Counted from the stretch's first letter, positions 1-6,546 are shown. The stretch is DNA of 10,550 nt from PUPG01 sp031323845 (GCA_031323845.1 JAVIYP010000079.1:1-10550), one strand, 5' to 3'. Notes: a model not told the origin generated them from the sequence alone. Translations and numbers: made by a program.

Positions 1-69
1 TATTATCTCTTTCTGTATGAAAGGCACGATGTCATCACCGGAAAACGGTACTTTTTGCAGTAAACTCAT
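1..69 (-). CDS. Probable 5' end of an unidentified protein, cut by the window edge
   Basis: An ATG at 69-67 on the minus strand opens a frame that stays open for 23 codons to the window edge; the peptide begins MSLLQKVPFSGDDIVPF. The length is too short to assign a family. Support for a real gene is indirect: a TAnnTTTG promoter box (121-128) sits about 50 bases upstream on the same strand, and the AT-rich lead into the ATG without a Shine-Dalgarno sequence resembles the other genes here. It would be transcribed divergently from aroK. A chance open frame of this length is quite possible, so confidence is moderate and no function is proposed. Confidence 0.42.
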   Translation of the reverse strand, partial: MSLLQKVPFSGDDIVPFIQKEII

Positions 70-120
70 TGGTTGATTTCAGGAACATAGTATCAACCAT
101 TCATTTTCTCATTGGCCACA

Positions 121-128
121 CAAAACTA
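121..128 (-). promoter_or_regulatory. Candidate -7 box (TAGTTTTG) for the left-edge gene
   Basis: Read on the minus strand the site is TAGTTTTG, a full match to the Bacteroidota -7 consensus TAnnTTTG. No good TTTG/TTG element is found 17-21 bases further upstream, so only half of the promoter is supported. It would give a leader of about 45-50 bases before the ATG at 69. Confidence 0.3.
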
Positions 129-249
129 TGGAAAAAACTTTGATTTTGAGAAAATCAGACTACTCCCTGCAAAGGCACACCGGAAATCATACGATGACAT
201 AGTTTTTTGAAGACTAATTTATCACCATCAAAGATCGGCCACCTCCACC

Positions 250-285
250 CATCAGCCATCTGCACATCTGCACATCTGCACATCT
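250..285. repeat. Octanucleotide tandem repeat, unit CATCTGCA
   Basis: Perfect tandem copies of CATCTGCA run from 257 to 285 (3 full units plus CATCT), preceded by one degenerate copy (CATCAGC, 250-256). The tract ends 13 bases before the predicted -33 element of the aroK promoter. The reverse complement of the same unit (TGCAGATG) forms the tract at 10519-10550, so two inverted copies bracket the window. This looks like a dispersed intergenic simple repeat; its function is unknown. Confidence 0.85.
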
Positions 286-298
286 CGTCTGTGTGTAT

Positions 299-328
299 TT
301 TCGCATGAAAAAAATTCATGTATATTTG
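299..328 (+). promoter_or_regulatory. Predicted aroK promoter
   Basis: TATATTTG at 321-328 is a full match to the Bacteroidota -7 consensus TAnnTTTG. An imperfect -33 element (TTTC, 299-302) lies 18 bases upstream. The aroK ATG follows 14 bases after the box, so the leader would be only a few bases long. Confidence 0.5.
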
Positions 329-342
329 CCTGAAACTGGCAT

Positions 343-843
343 ATGAGGATATATCTGATCGGGTTTATGGGCTGCGGTAAAAGCTCTTTCGGCAAACGTC
401 TTGCCCGGAAGCTCGAATATCCGTTTGTTGATCTGGATGCTGACATCGAGCGCGAAACAGGCCAGTCTCTTGACGATTATTTTGAGACATACGGTGAAGC
501 TCAGTTCCGGCGCACCGAACGTCAGGCCCTTCTCCGGACGCTAAGTCTGCCAAAGGCGGTCATTGCCACAGGTGGCGGCACACCTTGCTTTGAAGACAAT
601 ATGGATGTGATGAATGCCGAAGGTGTAAGCGTTTATCTGAGAATGAGTCCGCTGAGCCTTGCCCATCGTTTGCAGAAAGCACAAACGAAAAGGCCGTTGC
701 TGAAAGACCTTCACGAAAAGGAGTTGTTGCCTTATATCAGGGAAAAACTGAACGAACGCGAGGCGTACTACCTCAAAAGCCATTGCATCATCAAAGGTGA
801 AACCGTGAAAACAGACCAGGTGGTGTCGTTACTGTTCGGTTGA
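343..843 (+). CDS. aroK: Shikimate kinase
   Basis: Cytoplasmic enzyme that phosphorylates shikimate at the 3-hydroxyl with ATP, the fifth step of the chorismate (aromatic amino acid) pathway. The 166-residue protein is full length for the family. It shows the P-loop GFMGCGKS (7-14), the shikimate-binding acidic stretch VDLDAD (29-34), FRRTE (55-59) with a substrate arginine, the Walker-B-like GGG turn (77-79), the lid arginine in KRPLL (R117) and the C-terminal LNERE motif with R139. The ATG at 343 puts the P-loop at the usual distance from the N-terminus and follows a short promoter-proximal leader. It is convergent with the yqgE gene, with only 3 bases between the stop codons. No other shikimate-pathway gene is in the window. 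Identification is firm. Confidence 0.95.
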   Translation: MRIYLIGFMGCGKSSFGKRLARKLEYPFVDLDADIERETGQSLDDYFETYGEAQFRRTERQALLRTLSLPKAVIATGGGTPCFEDNMDVMNAEGVSVYLRMSPLSLAHRLQKAQTKRPLLKDLHEKELLPYIREKLNEREAYYLKSHCIIKGETVKTDQVVSLLFG

Positions 844-846
844 GCT

Positions 847-1413
847 TCAGTTCAGTATGGGATCCGAGGGAAAGTTTGCCCAGATGGCGTAATCGTTGCC
901 CATTTCCTTCAGCATATTGCTCCACAGCTTTTCAGGATGACGTTCCATAACAGTGTCAAGATGGCACTGTGTGACCACCCATGATTTTTCTGTCATTTCC
1001 CTGTCAAGTTGTCCGGGCTCCCATCCTGAATATCCGATAAAAAACCGCACTTCATCAGGACTAACCAGCTTCAGGCTGATAAGTTCCATAATTTTTTTGA
1101 TCTCACCACCCCAGTACAGACCGGATATGATCTCAATGCTTCCCGGGATTTTATCACCGAGTGTATGGAGGTAAAACAAACGTTCAGGATGCACAGGGCC
1201 ACCCAGGAACAGGGGAAATTCGTTTTCGGGAAATTCTTTAACTACCTGATTGAGCTTCAGGTGAATGGGCTTATTTAAAATCAGCCCTATGGTGCCATCC
1301 TCAGCACTGTGCTCCACCAGCAAAACAACGCTGCGCCCGAAATAGAAATCGCGCAGTGCCGGTTCGCTGATCAGCAACATCCCGCTGTTTGGCTTATTCT
1401 TGCTTAAATCCAT
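847..1413 (-). CDS. YqgE/AlgH family protein (DUF179)
   Basis: A 188-residue cytoplasmic protein of the YqgE/AlgH family, whose biochemical role is not settled; the name AlgH comes from a reported link to alginate regulation in Pseudomonas. Family marks are the N-terminal SGMLLISEPAL region (10-20), ILNKPI (45-50), GGPV (71-74), the signature GYSGWEPGQL (127-136) and the C-terminal PSDPILN (182-188). Length is normal and no signal peptide or membrane segment is seen. The ATG at 1413 gives the usual start just before the conserved N-terminal region. It ends 3 bases from the aroK stop and shares a divergent promoter region with murL. Family assignment is firm, function open. Confidence 0.93.
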   Translation of the reverse strand: MDLSKNKPNSGMLLISEPALRDFYFGRSVVLLVEHSAEDGTIGLILNKPIHLKLNQVVKEFPENEFPLFLGGPVHPERLFYLHTLGDKIPGSIEIISGLYWGGEIKKIMELISLKLVSPDEVRFFIGYSGWEPGQLDREMTEKSWVVTQCHLDTVMERHPEKLWSNMLKEMGNDYAIWANFPSDPILN

Positions 1414-1451
1414 AGTTTAATCCGGTTAAAAACAAAGCATCTTTAAAAATA

Positions 1452-1459
1452 CAAAGGTA
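1452..1459 (-). promoter_or_regulatory. Candidate -7 box (TACCTTTG) for the yqgE gene
   Basis: On the minus strand this reads TACCTTTG, a full match to TAnnTTTG, 38 bases before the yqgE ATG. A clear -33 TTTG is not seen at the expected distance. It lies only 6 bases from an opposing plus-strand box. Confidence 0.4.
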
Positions 1460-1465
1460 TTTTCT

Positions 1466-1473
1466 TAATTTTG
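1466..1473 (+). promoter_or_regulatory. Candidate -7 box (TAATTTTG) upstream of murL
   Basis: TAATTTTG matches TAnnTTTG fully, with a weak -33 (TTTA at 1442-1445) 20 bases upstream. It would give a leader of about 40 bases before the murL ATG at 1518. It competes with the site at 1477-1506. Confidence 0.4.
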
Positions 1474-1476
1474 ATG

Positions 1477-1506
1477 TTTGTTAACCACTAAACAACAAAA
1501 ACTTTG
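1477..1506 (+). promoter_or_regulatory. Alternative murL promoter
   Basis: A perfect TTTG (1477-1480) is followed after 18 bases by AAACTTTG (1499-1506), one mismatch from TAnnTTTG. The spacing and the very short leader (11 bases to the ATG) match the layout at aroK and at the TPR gene. Either this or the box at 1466-1473, or both, may drive the murL-murD2 operon. Confidence 0.35.
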
Positions 1507-1517
1507 CCATTGTTCAT

Positions 1518-2921
1518 ATGTCCGCAACAGACAACCATAATACCTATCTGAACATCAGAAGCAAGTATCCCTATTTCACCTATAACGGCTTCAGGGCATC
1601 GCGGCGTGAGGGCATGCTTTTGCTGGAATTCGAGTTCAGGGCCGGTGAGGAATACCTGTTTACACCCCGTTGGGAAATCAATACGGGTGCTTTTGCCGGA
1701 GACCTGGCCCGCCTTGAAGAGCTGAAATTTACCCTTTTTAATCTTGGTATGATAGAGATGATCAGTTACTGGAAAGCGTTTTGCTCTCCCAGGATCATCA
1801 TTCACGGTTTCAGGTTGTCTGAAGAACAGCAGCAGTGGTGGAAAAAGCTCTACAGATTCGGCCTGGGCGAGTTTTTCTACACCAATAACATTCCCCAGCC
1901 CGGTGAAGAACTGCTGGAGTTCGTTTTTGCGCCCGGTTCAGCTTCTCCTTACCGGACAGAGCACCGCAACAAGAGCCTCAACGGCGCCCTGGTGCCGGTA
2001 GGAGGAGGGAAAGACTCCGCCGTGGGCCTTGAAATCATGAAAAAAACGGAAACCGAAGTAGTTCCCTTCGTCATCAACCCCCGTGAAGCCACCGGCAGCG
2101 TGCTGAAAGCCGCCGGCTTTGCTCCCGGACAAAGCATTACCGTAAAACGGTCCATTGACCCGCTTTTGCTTGAATTAAACCGCAAGGGCTTCCTGAACGG
2201 CCATACACCGTTTTCTGCTCTGCTGGCATTTGCCTCCGTTTATGTCGCACAACTGTGCGGACTCCGCGATGTCGTGCTTTCAAACGAGTCCAGTGCCAAC
2301 GAAGCCAGCGTTCCAGGCACCGAGATCAATCATCAGTACAGTAAATCCTATGCTTTTGAAAAGGACTTTCGCACCTATGTCTATAATTACATAGATGACA
2401 GTGTGAACTACTTCAGCCTGCTCCGGCCGCTTAATGAAGTTCAGATCAGTGCCCTGTTTGCAGGATACCGGCAATACCATTCCGCCTTTAAAAGCTGCAA
2501 CGCCGGAAGCAAAGAGGATGTGTGGTGCTGCAAATGCCCGAAGTGCCTGTTTACCTTCATCATGCTTTCTCCCTTTATGGACAGGCGTCAGATGCTGAAT
2601 GTTTTTGGGAAGGATCTGTTTGCGGACGAATCCCTGACCGGCCTGCTGAATGCGTTAAGCGGAAACACGCAGAACAAACCTTTTGAGTGTGTGGGAACCT
2701 ATGATGAAGTGAATTCGGCTTTGGTACATATGTTAAAACAGTGGGAAGCGGAGCAGGCGGACCTCCCTTTCCTGCTTGATCATTATAAAAACAGCGCAAC
2801 CTTTCCTGTGTACCGGGAAAAAAACCTTAATGAGCTTCTCATGGACTTTAACGGTGAGCATTTTCTTGGAGAAAGGTATGAGCATGTATTGAAAGCGGTT
2901 ATAAGGAAGGCTTTTGCTTGA
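1518..2921 (+). CDS. murL: MurL-type UDP-MurNAc-L-Ala-L-Glu epimerase
   Basis: Proposed to invert the terminal L-Glu of UDP-MurNAc-L-Ala-L-Glu to D-Glu, using ATP, in cytoplasmic peptidoglycan precursor synthesis; this is the MurL reaction known from Xanthomonas. The 467-residue protein has an N-terminal region (1-155) without a motif I recognise, a PP-loop-like nucleotide site PVGGGKDSAVGLE (160-172), a conserved-looking SNESSANEASVPG stretch (255-267) and a cysteine cluster C327-x9-C337-x2-C340-x2-C343 (with an extra C338), arranged like the zinc site of the PP-loop enzyme QueC. No membrane segment is seen. The start at 1518 is an ATG downstream of two candidate promoter boxes. The next gene is a MurD-like ligase with an E-G-R loop typical of MurD2, 11 bases downstream, which is the diagnostic neighbour. 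The family call rests on recalled motifs plus this pairing; another PP-loop ATPase activity is the alternative. Confidence 0.82.
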   Translation: MSATDNHNTYLNIRSKYPYFTYNGFRASRREGMLLLEFEFRAGEEYLFTPRWEINTGAFAGDLARLEELKFTLFNLGMIEMISYWKAFCSPRIIIHGFRLSEEQQQWWKKLYRFGLGEFFYTNNIPQPGEELLEFVFAPGSASPYRTEHRNKSLNGALVPVGGGKDSAVGLEIMKKTETEVVPFVINPREATGSVLKAAGFAPGQSITVKRSIDPLLLELNRKGFLNGHTPFSALLAFASVYVAQLCGLRDVVLSNESSANEASVPGTEINHQYSKSYAFEKDFRTYVYNYIDDSVNYFSLLRPLNEVQISALFAGYRQYHSAFKSCNAGSKEDVWCCKCPKCLFTFIMLSPFMDRRQMLNVFGKDLFADESLTGLLNALSGNTQNKPFECVGTYDEVNSALVHMLKQWEAEQADLPFLLDHYKNSATFPVYREKNLNELLMDFNGEHFLGERYEHVLKAVIRKAFA

Positions 2922-2932
2922 TTTGCAGCGTT

Positions 2933-4315
2933 ATGGAAGCATTGATTCCCAAATATTTTGAGAACAAACGCATTGCCGTTCTGGGTTATGGTCTGGAAGG
3001 CCGTTCTTCCTGCCGGCAGATCCTGAAATTCCTTCCTGATGCACAGCTAATCATTTGCGACAGCAATGCAAAGCTCCGTAATATCCTTTCCGGGGAAAAT
3101 CATCCTGTGAATACCCGCTATTTCCTGGGGGAGGATTATCTTTCAGGGCTTGAAGAGGCTGACGTCATCATCAAAACACCCGGAATTTCGTACAAGCTGA
3201 TACAGCACATTCCCAGGGAGCGTTTTGTTACCCAGACCGGTTTGTTCCTTGAGGCATACCGGGATCAGGTGGTTGGCATAACGGGCACCAAGGGAAAGAG
3301 CACTACGGCAAGTTTGTTGCATCACATCCTGCACACGGCCGGGAGGAACACCATACTTGCCGGCAATATCGGCACGCCTGTTTTTGATGTTCTGGATCAG
3401 ATCGGGAGGGATACTGTTGTCGTTGTAGAAATGAGCAGCCATCAGCTCGAGTACACTGGCATTTCTCCTCATATTGCCGTATTACTGAACGTGTTTAAGG
3501 AGCACCTTGATCATTATGCTGCTTTTGAGGATTACCTTGAGGCAAAACTGAACATAGTGCGCTGGCAGTCTCGGGATGATTGCTTGTTTTTCCATCAGCG
3601 TGATGTGCCTGTACCGGTGGGACAAATTAACGAGGAAAGCCGTCAGTTTTCCATAGGTGATACCTGCGGGCGTTCCGGTGCGCTTTTGTATGATGGCGAT
3701 GCGGTTGTTTTCGATCAGATAAACACCTGTTTGCCGTTGCCCGGTGTTTTCAGCAAGTCGGTGTTGCGGGGCGCGCACAACAAGGTAAACATTGCCGCGG
3801 CTGCCGGGGTGTCGGCCCTGCTGGGTGTTAAGGCCGGAGATATTGTTCAGGGGGTGGCGGATTTCAGGGGCCTGCCTCACCGTTTGGAATACATTGGCAC
3901 CTATCACGGCGTGCATTACTATAACGATTCCATTGCCACCATTCCGGAGGCTTGCATGGAGGCGCTGAAGGCTTTACCGGAGACTGCTACGCTGATCCTT
4001 GGCGGCTTCGACAGGGGTCTGGATTACCGTGAACTGATGCAATTTCTGGCCGCATCGAATGTGCAAAACCTCCTGTTTACCGGTGATGCGGGAGCAAGGA
4101 TGCACGCCATGACCGCAGGGGAGGAGGGTTTCTCCGGGAAAAACTGTTTGCCGGCATCCGGTTTTGATGAGGCGGTGCAGCTTGCCTGCCGGCATACTCC
4201 GGCCGGAAAAGCGTGCCTGTTATCGCCTGCTGCGGCCAGCTATGACGCTTTTTCCGACTTCAGGGAGCGCGGTGAGCGTTTCAGCACCCTGGTGCGCCAG
4301 TACAATCCGGATTAA
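2933..4315 (+). CDS. murD2: MurD2-type UDP-MurNAc-L-alanine--L-glutamate ligase
   Basis: A Mur-ligase of the MurD branch (460 residues from this ATG). ATP-dependent cytoplasmic ligation of glutamate to UDP-MurNAc-L-Ala is expected; next to murL the substrate is probably L-Glu. Domains in order: N-terminal Rossmann-like UDP-binding domain with GYGLEGRSS (18-26) and KTPGIS (81-86); central ATPase with GITGTKGKST (115-124), EMSSHQLE, and NVFKEHLDHY followed by a lysine (EAKLNIV) in the position of the carbamylated Lys of MurD; C-terminal domain beginning at LPHRLEYIG, with YYNDSIATIPEA, LGGFDRGLDY and SPAAASYDAFSDFRERGERF. The E-G-R in the first loop replaces the T-G-S of canonical MurD. Start choice: a TTG at 2918 overlaps the murL stop (TTGA) and lies 10 bases after AAGGA (2903-2907), adding five residues; I prefer the ATG because it sits next to conserved sequence. 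The stop overlaps that of trmH. Confidence 0.87.
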   Translation: MEALIPKYFENKRIAVLGYGLEGRSSCRQILKFLPDAQLIICDSNAKLRNILSGENHPVNTRYFLGEDYLSGLEEADVIIKTPGISYKLIQHIPRERFVTQTGLFLEAYRDQVVGITGTKGKSTTASLLHHILHTAGRNTILAGNIGTPVFDVLDQIGRDTVVVVEMSSHQLEYTGISPHIAVLLNVFKEHLDHYAAFEDYLEAKLNIVRWQSRDDCLFFHQRDVPVPVGQINEESRQFSIGDTCGRSGALLYDGDAVVFDQINTCLPLPGVFSKSVLRGAHNKVNIAAAAGVSALLGVKAGDIVQGVADFRGLPHRLEYIGTYHGVHYYNDSIATIPEACMEALKALPETATLILGGFDRGLDYRELMQFLAASNVQNLLFTGDAGARMHAMTAGEEGFSGKNCLPASGFDEAVQLACRHTPAGKACLLSPAAASYDAFSDFRERGERFSTLVRQYNPD

Positions 4316-5001
4316 CCGTTTTCACCGCCCGACTCAATATATTGCCGTATGAGGCTGTCGGAACGGTTCACCGACTGCATCAGCCAGTCAAGGAGGATGT
4401 CCTCCTTTTCTTCCGTGCTGAGCTGCCAATGACTTACATTGCTGCGGATCTTCGGTGTAAGGTGATACAGGCAGATGGCTGCCGAAACAGAAATGTTAAA
4501 GCTTTCCGTAAAGCCCTCCATGGGTATTTTCACAAAGGCATCGGCCATGCTGACGGCCTCATCGGTAAGTCCTTTCAGCTCGGTGCCGAACATCAGGGCC
4601 AGCTTGTTGTCAACGGGTAGTTCTTCCAGCAGGCATTCGCCCTTATGCGGACTGGTGGCTACAATGCGGTAGCCCTTTTTTTTAAGTGCCAAAATGCAGT
4701 CAATGGTATTAAACTCCTGCCGGTCGTATTTATGGAGGCTGAGCCATTTAGTGGCTCCCAGGGCAACGTCGGGATTGACATTGTATACGTTTTTGTTTTC
4801 AATGATGTGCACATCCTGGATGCCGAAACAATCGCAGGAACGAATGACGGCACTGGCATTATGCGACTGGTAGATGTCTTCGAGCACCAGGCAGAGATGG
4901 CGGGTACGCCTGCTGAGGACCTGATGCATCTTTTCCAGCCTCTGTTCCGTAACAAAAGCCGAGAGAAGTTCAATAAGCGTTCTTTTATTTTTTCTGTTCA
5001 T
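4312..5001 (-). CDS. trmH: TrmH-type tRNA/rRNA 2'-O-methyltransferase (SpoU family)
   Basis: A 229-residue SPOUT methyltransferase that should transfer a methyl group from S-adenosylmethionine to a ribose 2'-OH, most likely G18 of tRNA. All three SpoU motifs are present: motif 1 NASAVIRSCDCFG (48-60) with catalytic Arg54; motif 2 MFGTELKGL (137-145); motif 3 IPMEGFTESFNISVSAAI (159-176), which forms the knotted cofactor site. The GATKWL stretch (82-87) and the helical extensions at both ends resemble TrmH rather than the shorter TrmL or the RlmB group with its extra N-terminal domain. The ATG at 5001 lies inside the 3' end of the upstream ureohydrolase gene (17-base overlap), suggesting translational coupling. 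At the other end its TAA shares bases with the murD2 stop. Target base is inferred. Confidence 0.88.
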   Translation of the reverse strand: MNRKNKRTLIELLSAFVTEQRLEKMHQVLSRRTRHLCLVLEDIYQSHNASAVIRSCDCFGIQDVHIIENKNVYNVNPDVALGATKWLSLHKYDRQEFNTIDCILALKKKGYRIVATSPHKGECLLEELPVDNKLALMFGTELKGLTDEAVSMADAFVKIPMEGFTESFNISVSAAICLYHLTPKIRSNVSHWQLSTEEKEDILLDWLMQSVNRSDSLIRQYIESGGENG

Positions 5002-6043
5002 GCGTTTGGTTGCTGGCGATCATCATTCCGGCCAAACGAAACAGCAAGCGGCTGCTGATGATCCCGTCAGTAATTGTCGGACCTGTTTCCACCAGGTCGG
5101 CCCCGACGATGCGTTTCCCTTTCCTGACAAGCGTTTCCAAAAGAAACACCGCCTGATTGAAGCTTAACCCGCCCGGCACCGGGGTGCCGGTACCCGGGCA
5201 GCACGAAGGCTCAAGCCCGTCAACATCAAAACTGATGTACACGTTTTCAGGAAGATGACCTGCAATATCGCTGCAGATATCCGCCCAGGTTTCACCGTGA
5301 AAAAGGCGCCGGCTTAATTCATGGTCGTAGTAGGGGATGATCCTGTTTTTTTCATTCCGGATGCGGTCGGACTCTTCCGGGCACACCTCCCGCAGTCCCA
5401 CCTGCACCAGGGTGGTCAGCCCGCTTAGTTTAACGGCGTTATACATTACTGAGGCATGTGAATGGGTGAATCCCTGGTAGGCGTTCCGGAGGTCGGCATG
5501 AGCATCAATCTGCAATATCCCGAACTGTTCTTTTTCGGCAAGAGCCCTGATGAGTCCCAGGGATACGCTGTGATCGCCTCCCAAAAGGAGTACAAGCCTG
5601 CCTTGATCAAGATAAGCCTTTGCTTTTGCCTGCAAAGAACTGATCATTTCGTCGCATGCTGCGTTGATGCGTTGCTGCTTTTTTTTCATCAGCGCGCTAT
5701 CGCCGGCATCCTTGCCCTCTTCCAGGAAGTTGATGACGGCCTCCGCGGTTTTCCTGAGCTCCCGGTTCTTTTTTCCGAGGGAAAGGGTTGAGGTGTCGAA
5801 GGCAATGCCTTTTTTCCATGCCTCCGGGGCCAGGGGGTCAAAAAGATCAATCTGGAATGATTGTTCAAAAACGTTTTCCGGCCCTTTTGAAGTGCCTGCC
5901 AGGTTTGAGGTGGTCACATCCCAGGGAGCCGGTATAATGACCAGGCCGGCATCATCCAAAGAAAACGGAAGTCCGAATATCGTGTTGGTTTTAACGCCAA
6001 CAGCGTTTGGGTCGTATGGTATGGCGGATTTCTTGAGGTTCAT
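4985..6043 (-). CDS. Ureohydrolase family enzyme (arginase/agmatinase/formimidoylglutamase)
   Basis: A binuclear-manganese hydrolase of guanidino or formimidoyl substrates, 352 residues, longer than the roughly 300 usual for arginase or agmatinase. The six metal ligands are all visible: H158 in GGDHSV, D180, H182 and D184 in DAHAD, D273 and D275 in SFDVDGLEP. A glutamate in the substrate-site position is seen at E319 (DLVETGP). The loop usually reading S-H-G reads FTHSHASVMYN (192-202), and a long lysine-rich, helical segment (about 80-145) precedes the metal core; both differ from textbook arginase and agmatinase, so the substrate is left open. Bacteroidota members are often labelled agmatinase. 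ATG at 6043 is the natural start. No TAnnTTTG box is seen in the 170 bases upstream; HU's terminator at 6160-6194 insulates it from HU transcription. It is the first gene of a pair with trmH. Confidence 0.88.
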   Translation of the reverse strand: MNLKKSAIPYDPNAVGVKTNTIFGLPFSLDDAGLVIIPAPWDVTTSNLAGTSKGPENVFEQSFQIDLFDPLAPEAWKKGIAFDTSTLSLGKKNRELRKTAEAVINFLEEGKDAGDSALMKKKQQRINAACDEMISSLQAKAKAYLDQGRLVLLLGGDHSVSLGLIRALAEKEQFGILQIDAHADLRNAYQGFTHSHASVMYNAVKLSGLTTLVQVGLREVCPEESDRIRNEKNRIIPYYDHELSRRLFHGETWADICSDIAGHLPENVYISFDVDGLEPSCCPGTGTPVPGGLSFNQAVFLLETLVRKGKRIVGADLVETGPTITDGIISSRLLFRLAGMMIASNQTHEQKK

Positions 6044-6159
6044 CCGGGATAGTTTTTGAAGTTGATCACTGAATGAAAGTGAGTTGCGGCTGTGGAGCCT
6101 TTTAAGTGTTAAACGGCCTGACTAATTTATGAATAAAACGTCATATACGGTATACAACG

Positions 6160-6194
6160 AAAAAGAGGCCGACTCATGGTAATGAGGCAGCCTC
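6160..6194 (-). terminator. Intrinsic terminator of the HU gene
   Basis: Read on the minus strand, arms 6194-6182 and 6177-6165 form a 13-position stem (GAGGC...CTCAT against ATGAG...GCCTC) with one mismatch and one G-T wobble, a 4-base loop, then TTTTT (6164-6160). It begins 23 bases after the HU stop codon. A textbook factor-independent terminator. Confidence 0.88.
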
Positions 6195-6217
6195 CTGGTA
6201 ATAGCACATAAAAGGAA

Positions 6218-6490
6218 TTATTTCACCAAATCTGCAAGCTCTGCTCCAGCTTTGAATTTAACAACCTTTTTGGCGGGAATTGTAATTTCAACACCGCTCT
6301 GTGGATTTCTTCCTTTCCGTGCATCTCTTTTTGCTACAGAGAATGACCCGAATCCTACGAGGGCCACGCGATCGCCTTTTTTGAGGGCGTCAGTTGTAGC
6401 ACCGATAAAAGCGTCAAGTGCCCTTTTGGCATCAGCTTTTGTCAGGTTTGCTTTTGATGCAATGGCATCAATCAATTCTGCTTTGTTCAT
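6218..6490 (-). CDS. hup: HU family DNA-binding protein
   Basis: A 90-residue histone-like protein that binds and bends DNA as a dimer and compacts the nucleoid. The sequence is canonical: N-terminal helices MNKAELIDAIASKANLTKAD (1-20), the GFGSFSV strand motif (46-52), the DNA-binding arm with RKGRNPQSG (58-66) including the intercalating proline, and the VVKFKAG return strand (75-81). Length equals the standard HU size, with no extension of the kind seen in larger Bacteroidota HU/IHF paralogues. The gene stands alone: promoter 56 bases upstream (6547-6577) and a strong terminator just downstream, so it is probably monocistronic. An AT-rich leader without Shine-Dalgarno precedes the ATG. Whether the partner is itself (HU) or another subunit cannot be told. 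Confidence 0.97.
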   Translation of the reverse strand: MNKAELIDAIASKANLTKADAKRALDAFIGATTDALKKGDRVALVGFGSFSVAKRDARKGRNPQSGVEITIPAKKVVKFKAGAELADLVK

Positions 6491-6546
6491 TTTTTTTGTT
6501 TTTTGGTTAATAAATAAAAAGTTGAATAGTTCTGATTAACCACTTG

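Larger units (their letters stand above)
70..342. other. Non-coding divergent intergenic region
   Basis: No convincing coding frame lies here. It holds a minus-strand promoter box (121-128), a small perfect palindrome with GATTTT/AAAATC arms around a GAG loop (142-156), a 9-base inverted pair AAAACTATG (122-130) / CATAGTTTT (198-206), the octanucleotide tandem repeat (250-285) and the aroK promoter (299-328). The region separates the left-edge minus-strand frame from plus-strand aroK. Confidence 0.6.

Noticed and set aside
142..156. Small palindrome GATTTT-GAG-AAAATC as a terminator
   Set aside because: A/T-only stem next to no gene end and without a T-tract; probably chance in AT-rich spacer.
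250..285. Possible CRISPR-like array
   Set aside because: The repeats are directly abutting 8-mers with no spacers, and no cas genes are present.
1518..2921. Annotation as QueC or another tRNA/queuosine PP-loop enzyme
   Set aside because: The protein is about twice QueC length with a long unrelated N-terminal region and is paired with a Mur ligase; the shared cysteine pattern is taken as a scaffold similarity.
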